Shown one piece after another: positions 16,747-25,100 of a stretch of DNA of 64,000 bases. The notes below the pieces were generated by a model. That model made no database searches. It was not told the DNA's origin and saw only the letters and a program-made list of their open reading frames with translations. The stretch spans positions 310,001-374,000 of the forward strand of contig NZ_FZNY01000003.1 in the NCBI RefSeq assembly GCF_900188275.1. The letters run 5' to 3'. The number at the start of each line of letters is the position of its first letter. The first letter of the stretch is position 1. The translations under genes and the position numbers were made by a program. The stretch comes from Dokdonia pacifica (lineage in GTDB: Bacteria > Bacteroidota > Bacteroidia > Flavobacteriales > Flavobacteriaceae).

Positions 16747-17853
16747 TTGAAACAACTTTCAGTCGTCATAGTAAATTATAATGTGCGTCACTTTCTAGAG
16801 CTATGCTTAAAAAGTGTTCAAGCAGCTATACAGACTCTTGACGCAGAAATTATCGTGGTAGATAATGCTTCGGCTGATGATAGTTGTGAGATGGTCAGAA
16901 CACTATTTCCTGAAGTCGTTTTGATTGCCAATAAAGATAATGTAGGGTTTTCTACGGCTAATAATCAGGGAGTCGCTATTGCAAAAGGCGAGTATGTATG
17001 TATTCTTAACCCAGATACCTTTGTGACGGAAGAGACGTTTGTAAAACTTTTTGATTTTGCTACTAAGACTCCTCAAATGGGGGCAGTGGGTACTCGACTT
17101 ATTGATGGAACAGGGCGGTTTTTACCAGAGAGTAAACGTAATTTACCTACGCCAAAGGTGGCTTTTCAGAAGATATTTGGAAGTGGTAACTCCTATTATG
17201 TAGAGGAGCTTAGTCCCACCGAAATAGGTGCCGCAACGGTTCTAGTAGGGGCATTTATGTTTTTAAAACGTAAGGTATATCAAGAAGTTGGAGGTTTTGA
17301 CGAGCAGTATTTTATGTATGGTGAAGATATTGATTTGTCATATACTATTGAAAAAGCGGGATATCAAAACTATTATTTTGGCGCAACAACAGTATTGCAT
17401 TATAAAGGAGAGAGTACTTCAAAAGATGCGGTATATCGTAAGCGATTTTATGGGGCTATGCGTATTTTTTATCACAAGCATTTCAAGAATAATCCATTGG
17501 AAGCTTTTGGTGTAAAAATAGGGTTGTGGCTAGCTACGCTTTCGCGAAAGCGTATACAGGAAAATCAAACTCCACCGCCCACAGCATATGCAATTGCCAC
17601 AGAAAATGATATGCTTGGACAAAAAATTTCTGAAGTTTTACAAGCAGATGTTCAGAAAGTAACAAATATGGAAACATTACAGAAAGGCACTGAAATTTTT
17701 CTGGATGTAGAATCCTTATCATACATAGGTTGTATGACATTGATTTCAGAATCAGTTGATAAGCAACTTACATTTAAGATTATTCCTAAAAATGCTACCT
17801 TTGCGATAGGGAGTAATAGTAGGGAAGGACGCGGAGAAGTACTCCACTTTTAA
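16747..17853 (+). CDS. Family 2 glycosyltransferase with an extra C-terminal domain
   Basis: A rhamnosyltransferase-like GT2 enzyme: LSVVIVNYNVRHFLELCL at the N-terminus, VVDNASADDS, and the metal site NPD at 88-90; YFMYGEDIDLSYTIEKAGY is the acceptor-side motif. The GT domain ends near residue 260. A palindrome repeat (17535-17554) then reads LSRKR, and a further 100 residues form a separate domain (ATENDMLGQKISEVL, TEIFLDVESLSYIGCM, IGSNSREGRGEVLHF) that I do not recognise. The start is TTG 16747, four bases after recR; no nearby ATG fits. Substrate is unknown. Confidence 0.85.
   Translation: MKQLSVVIVNYNVRHFLELCLKSVQAAIQTLDAEIIVVDNASADDSCEMVRTLFPEVVLIANKDNVGFSTANNQGVAIAKGEYVCILNPDTFVTEETFVKLFDFATKTPQMGAVGTRLIDGTGRFLPESKRNLPTPKVAFQKIFGSGNSYYVEELSPTEIGAATVLVGAFMFLKRKVYQEVGGFDEQYFMYGEDIDLSYTIEKAGYQNYYFGATTVLHYKGESTSKDAVYRKRFYGAMRIFYHKHFKNNPLEAFGVKIGLWLATLSRKRIQENQTPPPTAYAIATENDMLGQKISEVLQADVQKVTNMETLQKGTEIFLDVESLSYIGCMTLISESVDKQLTFKIIPKNATFAIGSNSREGRGEVLHF
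17535..17554. repeat. 20-bp palindrome copy 4 (inside a glycosyltransferase gene)
   Basis: Full TACGCTTTCGCGAAAGCGTA, core at 17538-17551. Read as LSRKR. It sits at the boundary between the GT2 domain and the extra C-terminal domain. Confidence 0.95.
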
Positions 17854-17899
17854 CGATATAATATTATGAATTTCTTAATATGAAGTTCGTTAAAAATAG

Positions 17900-17907
17900 T
17901 ATTTTTG
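17900..17907 (+). promoter_or_regulatory. Bacteroidota -7 promoter element (TATTTTTG)
   Basis: Matches TAnnTTTG, 36 bases upstream of the E2 gene start at 17944, which therefore has its own promoter and a leader of about 30 bases. Confidence 0.55.
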
Positions 17908-17943
17908 CATAAATTTTAATAAAAACACCTTTTACATAAGAAA

Positions 17944-19257
17944 ATGGCAAAATTTGAACTTAAACTACCAAAGATGGGAGAGAGTGTTGCAGAAGCAACC
18001 TTAACCTCTTGGCTTAAAGAAGTAGGCGATACCATAGAAGCAGACGAAGCGGTACTTGAAATTGCTACAGATAAGGTAGACAGTGAAGTCCCAAGTGAGG
18101 TAGATGGAGTTCTTGTAGAGAAGCTTTTTAATATAGATGATGTCGTTCAAGTAGGACAAACCATTGCAATTATAGAAACTGACGGCGATGCTGTTTCTGA
18201 TGCTGCTCCAGCTGCTGTAGTAGAAACACCTGCGGTAGAAAAAGCAGTAGCGGCTGTAGAAAAAACAATTGCTGTAGCAAAAGATACGGTTGCTCCTGTA
18301 GTGAGTTCTGGAGATCGTTTTTATTCTCCATTAGTGAAGAATATGGCAAAAGCCGAAGGAATTTCACAAGCAGAACTTGATGGAATTGCTGGAACAGGAA
18401 AAGATGGACGTGTTACTAAAAATGATATGCTTGCTTATATCGATACACGTGGTACACAGGTACAAGCACCGGCTCCTGTTGCATCTCAAAAAACTGCAGC
18501 ACCAGTTGCAAAAACAAAGGCAACACCAAGTCCGGTAAGTGTAAATGGAGAAGATGAGATTATAGAAATGACACGTATGGGGAAACTAATTTCCCATCAT
18601 ATGGTAGCTTCTGTGCAGACTAGCGCGCATGTGCAGTCATTTATTGAGGCAGATGTCACAAACATATGGAACTGGCGTAAGAAAGTAAAAGGAGCTTTTG
18701 AACAACGAGAAGGAGAGAAACTTACGTTTACACCTATCTTTATGGAAGCTGTAGCTAAAGCAATACGTGATTTCCCAATGATTAATATCTCTGTAGATGG
18801 GGATCGTATTATCAAACGTAAGAATATAAATCTAGGAATGGCTGCTGCACTTGCAGATGGAAATTTGATTGTTCCTGTGATTAAAAATGCAGATCAACTT
18901 AACCTTGTTGGAATGACAAAGGCAGTAAATGATCTCGCAACACGCTCTCGTGGCGGAAAATTAAAACCAGATGATACACAGGGAGGAACTTATACAGTAA
19001 CCAATGTAGGTACTTTTGGAAGTATTATGGGAACTCCGATTATTAATCAACCTCAAGTGGCGATACTTGCTTTAGGAGCAATACGTAAAGTTCCAGCAGT
19101 TATTGAAACACCTGATGGTGATTTTATAGGAATTCGTATGAAAATGTTCTTATCACACTCATATGATCACCGTGTGGTAAATGGAGCTTTAGGAGGACAA
19201 TTTGTAAAACGTGTTGCTGAGTATTTAGAAGCATGGGATATGAATAGAGAAATCTAA
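17944..19257 (+). CDS. Lipoyl-dependent 2-oxo acid dehydrogenase E2 component
   Basis: The acyltransferase core of a 2-oxo acid dehydrogenase complex (437 residues). In order: a lipoyl domain with the lipoylated Lys44 (EIATDKVDSEVP), an Ala/Pro/Val-rich flexible linker (about 85-115), an E3/E1-binding domain (SPLVKNMAKAEGISQAELDGIAGTGKDGRVTKNDML), a second linker, and the catalytic domain ending SHSYDHRVVNG with active-site His409. Family features do not settle pyruvate, 2-oxoglutarate or branched-chain specificity; the single lipoyl domain and ATDKVDSEVPSE fit a branched-chain or generic type. No E1 or E3 gene is adjacent. Confidence 0.93.
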   Translation: MAKFELKLPKMGESVAEATLTSWLKEVGDTIEADEAVLEIATDKVDSEVPSEVDGVLVEKLFNIDDVVQVGQTIAIIETDGDAVSDAAPAAVVETPAVEKAVAAVEKTIAVAKDTVAPVVSSGDRFYSPLVKNMAKAEGISQAELDGIAGTGKDGRVTKNDMLAYIDTRGTQVQAPAPVASQKTAAPVAKTKATPSPVSVNGEDEIIEMTRMGKLISHHMVASVQTSAHVQSFIEADVTNIWNWRKKVKGAFEQREGEKLTFTPIFMEAVAKAIRDFPMINISVDGDRIIKRKNINLGMAAALADGNLIVPVIKNADQLNLVGMTKAVNDLATRSRGGKLKPDDTQGGTYTVTNVGTFGSIMGTPIINQPQVAILALGAIRKVPAVIETPDGDFIGIRMKMFLSHSYDHRVVNGALGGQFVKRVAEYLEAWDMNREI

Positions 19258-19280
19258 TATCAAGCATATAAAAACAAAAA

Positions 19281-19310
19281 AGCCTCATTTAAAAAATGAG
19301 GCTTTTTTTA
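19281..19310. terminator. Bidirectional terminator
   Basis: Inverted repeat AGCCTCATTT / AAAATGAGGCT followed by seven T, with a run of A on the left side. It should end both the E2 transcript and the minus-strand gene at 19326-19940. Confidence 0.88.
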
Positions 19311-19325
19311 TGGGGTACATTGCGG

Positions 19326-19940
19326 CTATTCAATTTCTTTGAGTTTATCCATTAATTGCTCATAAGTTTCTATATCTACAAATATTTTGCCTCCTAGATT
19401 TACAATAGGAGTTGTAAGTGATTCCAGAGGTGTAGCAGAGTTTGCTAATGATTTAGAGAGATACTCCTGCATTTTAGGTTGATCACTTAGTTTTTCTGTT
19501 TTGAAAAGATAAATGCTCTCTCCTAAATTAGCGATTAGTGTATCACAAGTCGTGCACTTTTCAGTAAGGTATATAAGAATAGGGCGTTTTGCCTCTATTT
19601 TAATCAGTTCAAATGGCCTTTTAAGTGCTCTTCGTGATAAACTGTCATTTACCACAAGTTCATATTCATAATGAGGTGTTTTTCCACGCTCGATAATGAG
19701 GCTTTTAATATTTACTTTAGAAGTAGCTGGAATACGTGTTAATCTTGGCTTGGCTTTACTTTGTCTAAAACCTGTACCAGTAACAGTAATCATAACATCG
19801 AGGTCTTTTTCGTTCTCATTTACAGCATACAGGAATAACCTATTTGCTTTTTGCTCATCTATAATTTTAATAGGACGATCTTGTGCTTGTAGTACAAACG
19901 TAAAGAGTAACAGTACAATGAAGGGTAGTTTTTTTAGCAT
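19326..19940 (-). CDS. Exported glutaredoxin-like protein, paralogue A
   Basis: A 204-residue protein with a signal peptide (MLKKLPFIVLLLFTFVLQAQ), an N-terminal beta-rich region of about 95 residues (NRLFLYAVNENEKDLDVMITVTGTGFR, IPATSKVNIKSLII), and a C-terminal thioredoxin-fold segment with ILIYLTEKCTTCDTLI (CxxC) and TPIVNLGGKIFVDIETYEQLM. It clearly shares this architecture with the gene at 21281-21913. A CxxC in the cell envelope suggests thiol-disulfide or metal chemistry, but this is inference. The two paralogues bracket two other minus-strand genes. Confidence 0.72.
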   Translation of the reverse strand: MLKKLPFIVLLLFTFVLQAQDRPIKIIDEQKANRLFLYAVNENEKDLDVMITVTGTGFRQSKAKPRLTRIPATSKVNIKSLIIERGKTPHYEYELVVNDSLSRRALKRPFELIKIEAKRPILIYLTEKCTTCDTLIANLGESIYLFKTEKLSDQPKMQEYLSKSLANSATPLESLTTPIVNLGGKIFVDIETYEQLMDKLKEIE

Positions 19941-19989
19941 ATTGTCATAGGATTTATAATGGTATAACGCTAAAAAAAGACATTCCGTA

Positions 19990-20009
19990 TACGCTTTCGC
20001 GAAAGCGTA
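19990..20009. repeat. 20-bp palindrome copy 5 (intergenic)
   Basis: Full TACGCTTTCGCGAAAGCGTA, core 19993-20006, between the start of the gene at 19326-19940 and the stop of the gene at 20022-20537. No T-tract follows on either strand. Confidence 0.95.
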
Positions 20010-20021
20010 AAAAGAAAACTG

Positions 20022-20537
20022 TTAAAAGGTAATTTCTGAAGTAGGAGAGAGGAGGTCTTCAAAGTTTTTGGTCCAAACACCATTTACTAGCTTTTCCCCA
20101 TATTCATTAAAAAGCCCTTCTGGTGTTCTCTGAAACGTAAGCCGGTAATCATCTCCAATCGTACAAATGAGTTTTCCATCTACTATTTTAGCTGTAAAAG
20201 GACGCACTCCTTTTTGTCTAAACGCATAGTAATAGTACTGTTTTTCTTCTACATTATAATAAATAATGGTATGTAAACTCAATACGGGTTTGCCATCTCT
20301 TACAGATCTGTGTTTTAAGACAAGCAGTTCTCCATCTAAATCATAACGTACTTTAGAAAGCACATCATACGGCTTGTTTTGATCTTTTGGATAAGAGGTT
20401 CCAGTTCCTTTCCAATCTCCGATCATAAAAGAAAGTTTTGCCATGGCAGTTTGCTCTTCGGTTTGGGCAAAAGAGATTTGAGTCACTAAAAAGGTGCAAA
20501 AAAATATAAAAATGAAAGAAGGTTTTAATGTATTCAT
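20022..20537 (-). CDS. Exported DUF1579-like/lipocalin-like protein
   Basis: A 171-residue protein with a signal peptide (FIFIFFCTFLVTQISFAQ) and a small beta-barrel-like domain. The MAKLSFMIGDWKGTGTSYP segment, a GxW start after a short helix, is the hallmark of DUF1579 and THAP4-like barrels; YYYYAFRQKG and DDYRLTFQRTPEGLF follow the same strand pattern. Ligand and role are unknown. It is 8 bases downstream of the membrane protein gene at 20546-21154, so they probably share a transcript. Confidence 0.65.
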   Translation of the reverse strand: MNTLKPSFIFIFFCTFLVTQISFAQTEEQTAMAKLSFMIGDWKGTGTSYPKDQNKPYDVLSKVRYDLDGELLVLKHRSVRDGKPVLSLHTIIYYNVEEKQYYYYAFRQKGVRPFTAKIVDGKLICTIGDDYRLTFQRTPEGLFNEYGEKLVNGVWTKNFEDLLSPTSEITF

Positions 20538-20545
20538 GACGATTA

Positions 20546-21154
20546 TTATACTTGTTTAATATGCTGTTTAGTCTTATAAAGAACCCAAATAAAATAGATA
20601 AATGGTATAGATAGTAAAAGGATAATGTATAGTGCCCATCTAGCGCTTAAATCTATATACATGTTTGATTCAGTTAATTCAAAGATACTATTGATAAGAA
20701 TAAGAGTATATGGAATGAAAGTAAGATAAATTATTAGTGATTGAGCTGTTTTCCATCTATTTCTATTTTCAAAATCTTCTGCATGATCGGTAAGTATAAA
20801 CATTGCTTTGCAAAACGCTATCGCACCATAGATAACAAAGAGTTGCAAAAACATATTAAGTATTATAAACCAACTAGGTTGTGGGAAAACAAAAAAATCA
20901 AGCGCCCCAAAGTATATTGATATACTTGCCGCATAAAGTGCTGTTTTTAAATAGCTATAATATTGTTGTGATGTACTAGTTGTGTTAAGAAGTAAATATC
21001 TTACACCTACAAATATAAGACTGGCTCCCAAAAAATCATTTATAAGATCTAGATTAAGCCCTTTTCCATTAGTAGCATTTGAGATATTAACATCTATGAT
21101 AATGCAAATTGACCCAACTAATATATAGTTGAAATGCCTTGTAAGTATATTCAT
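20546..21154 (-). CDS. Hypothetical multi-pass membrane protein
   Basis: Not recognised. The 202-residue product has about six hydrophobic helices (for example YILVGSICIIIDV, FLGASLIFVGVRYLLL, WFIILNMFLQLFVIYGAIAF, SLIIYLTFIPYTLILINSIF, WALYIILLLSIPFIYFIWVLY) and a short charged loop (TDHAEDFENRNRW). No catalytic or transport motif is visible. It is likely co-transcribed with the DUF1579-like gene that follows. Confidence 0.65.
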   Translation of the reverse strand: MNILTRHFNYILVGSICIIIDVNISNATNGKGLNLDLINDFLGASLIFVGVRYLLLNTTSTSQQYYSYLKTALYAASISIYFGALDFFVFPQPSWFIILNMFLQLFVIYGAIAFCKAMFILTDHAEDFENRNRWKTAQSLIIYLTFIPYTLILINSIFELTESNMYIDLSARWALYIILLLSIPFIYFIWVLYKTKQHIKQV

Positions 21155-21259
21155 GTACGATTTAAAGAATTGTTTTTTTTGAAAAGATACTATTATTACT
21201 AAAATTATAAACCTGTAGAGTACAACTTTATGATTTATAATTGAATAGATGCTAAGTGC

Positions 21260-21273
21260 GCTTTCGCGAAAGC
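21260..21273. repeat. 14-bp palindrome copy 6 (intergenic)
   Basis: Exact GCTTTCGCGAAAGC, followed by GTATAC. It lies 7 bases past the stop codon of the gene at 21281-21913. Confidence 0.95.
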
Positions 21274-21280
21274 GTATACC

Positions 21281-21913
21281 TTAATCAATTTTCTTCCAAT
21301 CAAAATTCTGAATAAAGTGTTCCATATTAATGATATCAAAATACATCTTTTCCTGATGCATTAAAACGGGTAGCTTGATAAGTTCACGACCAGAAACAGA
21401 ATCTTTTAAATGTTTCCACATCAGATTAAAAACGGCACTATTCTTTTTAATGTCTAGTGTACGGTGTTTAATTCTATTATATCTCAAATATTTCGTAAGA
21501 TACGTACACTTCTCACAATCATTTTCTACAAAAACAGTGAGTTGTTCAGGATTTACAGGTAATAAATTAACATGTTCTTTTTGCCCTTCGCCTTTTCGTT
21601 TTTTGATAGTTTGTAGTTGCTCCTCGAATGTAAAAATCTTTGTATAGCTAGGTGTCGCCCCTTTTAATGGAATCAAAATCATCATGACTACTTTACTGTT
21701 GGGAGGTATTTTTTTTATAATAGGCCTATCGGCACTACGTCTAAAACCTTCTCCTTTTACCATAAGGAACGCTTCTTGCTCAATATCGGTATTATTCTGA
21801 GCATAGAGTGTCCAACGTTTAGCTTGTTTATCTTCTATAAGCTCTACAGCGGGTGTTTGCGCGATGAGATATACTGGAAATAGGAGAATAAATAGCTGTA
21901 AAAAAAGCTTCAT
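21281..21913 (-). CDS. Exported glutaredoxin-like protein, paralogue B
   Basis: A 210-residue protein with a signal peptide (MKLFLQLFILLFPVYLIAQ), a beta-rich region (KRWTLYAQNNTDIEQEAFLMVKGEGFRRSADRP, IPPNSKVVMMIL) and a thioredoxin-fold segment with LTVFVENDCEKCTYLTKYLR (CxxC) and LPVLMHQEKMYFDIINMEHF. The order and the GFR..A.P and PP(A)(T/N)SKV motifs match the gene at 19326-19940, so they are paralogues. A near-consensus minus-strand promoter (TATCTTGC, about 21940) precedes it. The function, presumably envelope redox, is not shown. Confidence 0.72.
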   Translation of the reverse strand: MKLFLQLFILLFPVYLIAQTPAVELIEDKQAKRWTLYAQNNTDIEQEAFLMVKGEGFRRSADRPIIKKIPPNSKVVMMILIPLKGATPSYTKIFTFEEQLQTIKKRKGEGQKEHVNLLPVNPEQLTVFVENDCEKCTYLTKYLRYNRIKHRTLDIKKNSAVFNLMWKHLKDSVSGRELIKLPVLMHQEKMYFDIINMEHFIQNFDWKKID

Positions 21914-22000
21914 AGGGAATACATTTCAATAATAAAGCTGCAAGATACATATTCTGATATTTTTAGCCATTTCTAGGGCGGAGGATAGCTTTTCAAATTG

Positions 22001-22008
22001 TATTTTTG
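22001..22008 (+). promoter_or_regulatory. Bacteroidota -7 promoter element (TATTTTTG)
   Basis: Matches TAnnTTTG; the last base overlaps a possible GTG start at 22008, so translation must begin downstream, at ATG 22026. Confidence 0.55.
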
Positions 22009-22025
22009 TGTTTCAATATAACTTT

Positions 22026-22802
22026 ATGAAGCTTAATATAAGTAGACCTATTTGCTTCTTCGATTTGGAGACTACTGGAATTCAGGTAGCAAAGGATAGA
22101 ATCGTAGAAATATCCATATTAAAAGTATTTCCAGACGGAAGAGAAGAAGAATATACACAACGTATCAATCCAACGATTCCTATTCCTCCAGCCACTACAG
22201 CAGTGCACGGAATAAGTGATGCCGATATAGCCGATGCACCCGTTTTTGCAGAAAAAGCAGTAGAAATTCATAATATGATTAAAGATTCAGATCTTGCTGG
22301 CTTTAATTCTAATCGTTTTGATATTCCATTATTAGCAGAAGAATTATTGCGATGTGATATCGATTTTGATATGAAAAACAGAAATGCGATTGATGTACAG
22401 AATATTTTTCATAAGATGGAACAACGTACATTGGTAGCTGCTTATAAATTTTATTGTGATAAAGATCTAACTAATGCACATAGTGCAGCAGCAGATACAA
22501 TGGCTACTTATGAAGTTTTAAAATCTCAACTAGATCGCTATGATGAGTTAGAGAATAATATGAAATCATTAGCCGAATTTAGTACCCGTAAGAAATCGGC
22601 AGATTTTGCAGGTTTTATAGGATATAATGATAAAGGAGCCGAAATCTTTACTTTTGGAAAACATAAAGGAAAATTGGTAGAAGCCGTATTAGAGAATGAA
22701 CCAGGTTATTATGGCTGGATTCAAAATGCAGATTTTCCATTGTATACCAAAAAAGTATTAACTGCTATAAAACTTAGAGGTTTTAACACGAAATTATTTT
22801 AA
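22026..22802 (+). CDS. DnaQ-like 3'-5' exonuclease
   Basis: A 258-residue DEDDh exonuclease resembling DNA polymerase III epsilon. The active site is visible as Asp13 and Glu15 (FFDLETTG), GFNSNRFDIPLLAEEL, and the H-x4-D pair in NAHSAAADTMATYEVL. The C-terminal 60 residues carry FTFGKHKGKLVEAVLENEPGYYGWI, a motif frequent after exonuclease domains in Bacteroidota. It could be the proofreading subunit or a repair nuclease; the sequence does not decide. It heads a tight plus-strand group with the FAH, Hpt and cinA genes. Confidence 0.9.
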   Translation: MKLNISRPICFFDLETTGIQVAKDRIVEISILKVFPDGREEEYTQRINPTIPIPPATTAVHGISDADIADAPVFAEKAVEIHNMIKDSDLAGFNSNRFDIPLLAEELLRCDIDFDMKNRNAIDVQNIFHKMEQRTLVAAYKFYCDKDLTNAHSAAADTMATYEVLKSQLDRYDELENNMKSLAEFSTRKKSADFAGFIGYNDKGAEIFTFGKHKGKLVEAVLENEPGYYGWIQNADFPLYTKKVLTAIKLRGFNTKLF

Positions 22803-22814
22803 AGTCTAGATGCT

Positions 22815-23426
22815 ATGAAGCTCATTTGTATCGGTAGAAATTATGCCAAACATATAGAAGAACTTGCTAATGAAAGACCAGATCACCCTGTTGTTTTTCT
22901 AAAACCAGACTCTTCCATTCTTTTAAAACAACATCCTTTTGTAATTCCTGAATTTTCAAAAGATGTGCATCATGAGGTAGAAATTCTTGTAAAAATTAAG
23001 AAAATAGGGAAGTATATCGATAAAAAATTTGCACACACCTATTATGATGAAATAGGACTAGGAATAGACTTTACAGCACGTGACTTACAATCGAGTCTCA
23101 AGGCAAAAGGATTGCCTTGGGAAAAGGCTAAAGCCTTTGATGGTGCTGCTGTGATAGGAAAATGGATTTCAAAAAATACTTTTGAAAATGTAGATAATAT
23201 TTCCTTTACATTAGAAAAAAATGGGGCTATTGTTCAAGATGGAAACACGGCACATATGCTCTGGAAAATAGACGAATTAATAAGTTATGTGTCTCAATAC
23301 TTTACTCTTAAGATTGGAGATGTTATATTTACAGGCACGCCAGCTGGTGTTGGACCCGTTGCTATAAATGATAAATTAAAAGGATTTATAGGAGATACTG
23401 AGATGTTTTCTATCAATGTAAAATAG
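22815..23426 (+). CDS. Fumarylacetoacetate hydrolase family protein
   Basis: A 203-residue enzyme of the FAH superfamily, which includes acylpyruvases, oxaloacetate decarboxylases and 2-hydroxyhepta-dienedioate isomerases. Motifs: MKLICIGRNYAKHIEEL at the N-terminus, the metal-binding HHEVEILVKI pair, GLGIDFTARDLQ, and the C-terminal GDVIFTGTPAGVGPV. The short length fits the FAHD1/YcgM-like group, for which acylpyruvate hydrolysis or oxaloacetate decarboxylation is known. It lies 12 bases after the exonuclease and 2 bases before the Hpt gene. Confidence 0.88.
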   Translation: MKLICIGRNYAKHIEELANERPDHPVVFLKPDSSILLKQHPFVIPEFSKDVHHEVEILVKIKKIGKYIDKKFAHTYYDEIGLGIDFTARDLQSSLKAKGLPWEKAKAFDGAAVIGKWISKNTFENVDNISFTLEKNGAIVQDGNTAHMLWKIDELISYVSQYFTLKIGDVIFTGTPAGVGPVAINDKLKGFIGDTEMFSINVK

Positions 23427-23428
23427 CT

Positions 23429-23770
23429 ATGATAAAAAATTATAACCTAGAAAAAGTAAGAGAGATTGCTGGAGGTGATGATAGCTTTGTGAGTGTGATT
23501 GTAGAAACTTTCTTGCAAGAAATCCCGCCAGATATGCAATCTATGCAAACGGCGATAGAAAATGATAATCATAAAATGGCATATCAATTTGCTCATAAAA
23601 TGAAACCCAATATTGATATGTTTGGGATTGATTTACTTAAGCAAATTGCGGCCATGGAGAAATGGGCAGATTCTAATAAGCCTACTTCAGCAATACAAGA
23701 ACAGCTAGATCAAATTATTTCTACACTAACGATTGTTTTAGAAGAATTGAAAGAAGATTTTAACTTCTAG
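23429..23770 (+). CDS. Stand-alone histidine phosphotransfer (Hpt) protein
   Basis: A 113-residue four-helix Hpt domain with the phosphorylatable His56 in AYQFAHKMKPNIDMFG, and IETFLQEIPPDMQSMQTAIE-like helices around it. Such proteins pass phosphate between a hybrid kinase and a response regulator. No hybrid kinase lies nearby, so its partners must be elsewhere. It starts 2 bases after the FAH gene and ends 5 bases before cinA, implying one transcript without an obvious functional link. Confidence 0.85.
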   Translation: MIKNYNLEKVREIAGGDDSFVSVIVETFLQEIPPDMQSMQTAIENDNHKMAYQFAHKMKPNIDMFGIDLLKQIAAMEKWADSNKPTSAIQEQLDQIISTLTIVLEELKEDFNF

Positions 23771-23775
23771 TCTTT

Positions 23776-25023
23776 ATGAAAGCACATATCATTACAATAG
23801 GCGATGAGATTCTTATCGGTCAGATTGTAGATACGAATTCTGCCTATATTTCAAAGGCTCTTAACGCTATTGGAGTTGCTGTATATCAAATAAGTTCTAT
23901 ACAAGATGATAAGGACCATATTCTGGAAAGTTTTGCTTTCGCGAAAGCAAACTCAGATATCATTATCATTACAGGAGGGTTAGGTCCTACCAAAGATGAT
24001 GTAACCAAAAGCACTTTTTGTGAATATTTTGACGACAAACTTGTTTTTAATCAGGAAGTACTGGATCACGTAACACACTTATTTAAGAAATACGTTAAAA
24101 AACCATTATTAGATGCAAATAAAACACAAGCATTAGTTCCTTCTAAAGCGACAATTTTAAAAAATCATTTTGGGACAGCACCAGGAATGTGGATGGAACA
24201 AGATGGAAAAGTCTTTATCTCTATGCCAGGGGTGCCTCATGAGATGAAAGGATTAATGGAGCATGAAGTGTTACCTAGATTAAAAGAACAGTTTCACCTT
24301 CCTTATATACTTCATAAAACGTTACTTACCTACGGGATGGGCGAAAGTGCCATTGCACAACGTATAGAAACTTTTGAAGACGAATTACCCCAAGATATTA
24401 AACTAGCTTATTTACCTTCATTGGGGCGTGTACGTATACGTTTATCTACTTCAGGAGCTCTTAAAGAACCTGTAGATGCAGCTATGGATATACAATTGCA
24501 AAAACTTCTCCCGCTTATTGAAGATGTTTTTGTTGGATATGAAGAAAATGGACCTTTAGAAGTGCTGATAGGAGAAAAATTAACTGCTCAAGGAAAAACA
24601 CTTTCTATTGCAGAGAGTTGTACTGGAGGAAGTGTTGTACAACGTTTTACTTCAAATGCAGGCGCTTCTGGGTATTTAATAGGAAGTGCTGTCACTTATG
24701 CAACAGATTCTAAAGTGAAGGTCTTAGGAGTTGATAAGAAGTTAATAGATGACAATTCTGTTGTTAGTGCACAAGTAGCCGAAGCAATGGCTGTACAAAT
24801 ACAAAAAATGTATCATACTGATTATGCCATTGCCACCACAGGAAATGCAGGACCTACAAAAGGAGACTCTAATGTAGCCGTAGGAACAGTTTATATTGGA
24901 ATTGCTACTCCAAAAGGAAGTACAGCGCATTATTTTATGATGGGAAACCATAGAAAAAGAGTCATAGAAAAGACTGTAAACAAGGCATTAGAGCTATTAC
25001 ATGAAGAAATTTCAAAAAACTAG
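23776..25023 (+). CDS. cinA: CinA-family protein
   Basis: A 415-residue protein with an N-terminal MoaB/MogA-like domain (ITIGDEILIGQIVDTNSAYI, TGGLGPTKDDVT) and a C-terminal CinA domain (AESCTGGSVVQRFTSNAGASGYLIGS, ATTGNAGPTKGDSNVAVGTVYIG). Family members have NMN deamidase activity in the C-terminal domain and ADP-ribose pyrophosphatase activity in the N-terminal one, and are linked with competence in Gram-positives. The palindrome repeat at 23935-23948 encodes Ala54 to Ala58 (AFAKA). Confidence 0.93.
   Translation: MKAHIITIGDEILIGQIVDTNSAYISKALNAIGVAVYQISSIQDDKDHILESFAFAKANSDIIIITGGLGPTKDDVTKSTFCEYFDDKLVFNQEVLDHVTHLFKKYVKKPLLDANKTQALVPSKATILKNHFGTAPGMWMEQDGKVFISMPGVPHEMKGLMEHEVLPRLKEQFHLPYILHKTLLTYGMGESAIAQRIETFEDELPQDIKLAYLPSLGRVRIRLSTSGALKEPVDAAMDIQLQKLLPLIEDVFVGYEENGPLEVLIGEKLTAQGKTLSIAESCTGGSVVQRFTSNAGASGYLIGSAVTYATDSKVKVLGVDKKLIDDNSVVSAQVAEAMAVQIQKMYHTDYAIATTGNAGPTKGDSNVAVGTVYIGIATPKGSTAHYFMMGNHRKRVIEKTVNKALELLHEEISKN
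23935..23948. repeat. 14-bp palindrome copy 7 (inside cinA)
   Basis: Exact GCTTTCGCGAAAGC. Read as AFAKA, residues 54-58. Confidence 0.95.
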
Positions 25024-25031
25024 TAATTTGT

Positions 25032-25063
25032 TTTGGTGTAGCTGTAGATTTTATGTAAATTTG
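25032..25063 (+). promoter_or_regulatory. Canonical Bacteroidota promoter for the rpmB operon
   Basis: A -33 TTTG at 25032-25035, a 20-base spacer, and a -7 TAAATTTG at 25056-25063. This is the best full match to the Bacteroidota consensus in the window. It lies 37 bases before rpmB. Confidence 0.8.
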
Positions 25064-25100
25064 CACCCTGTTTTGAAATAACAAAATAAAGTTTATTAAG

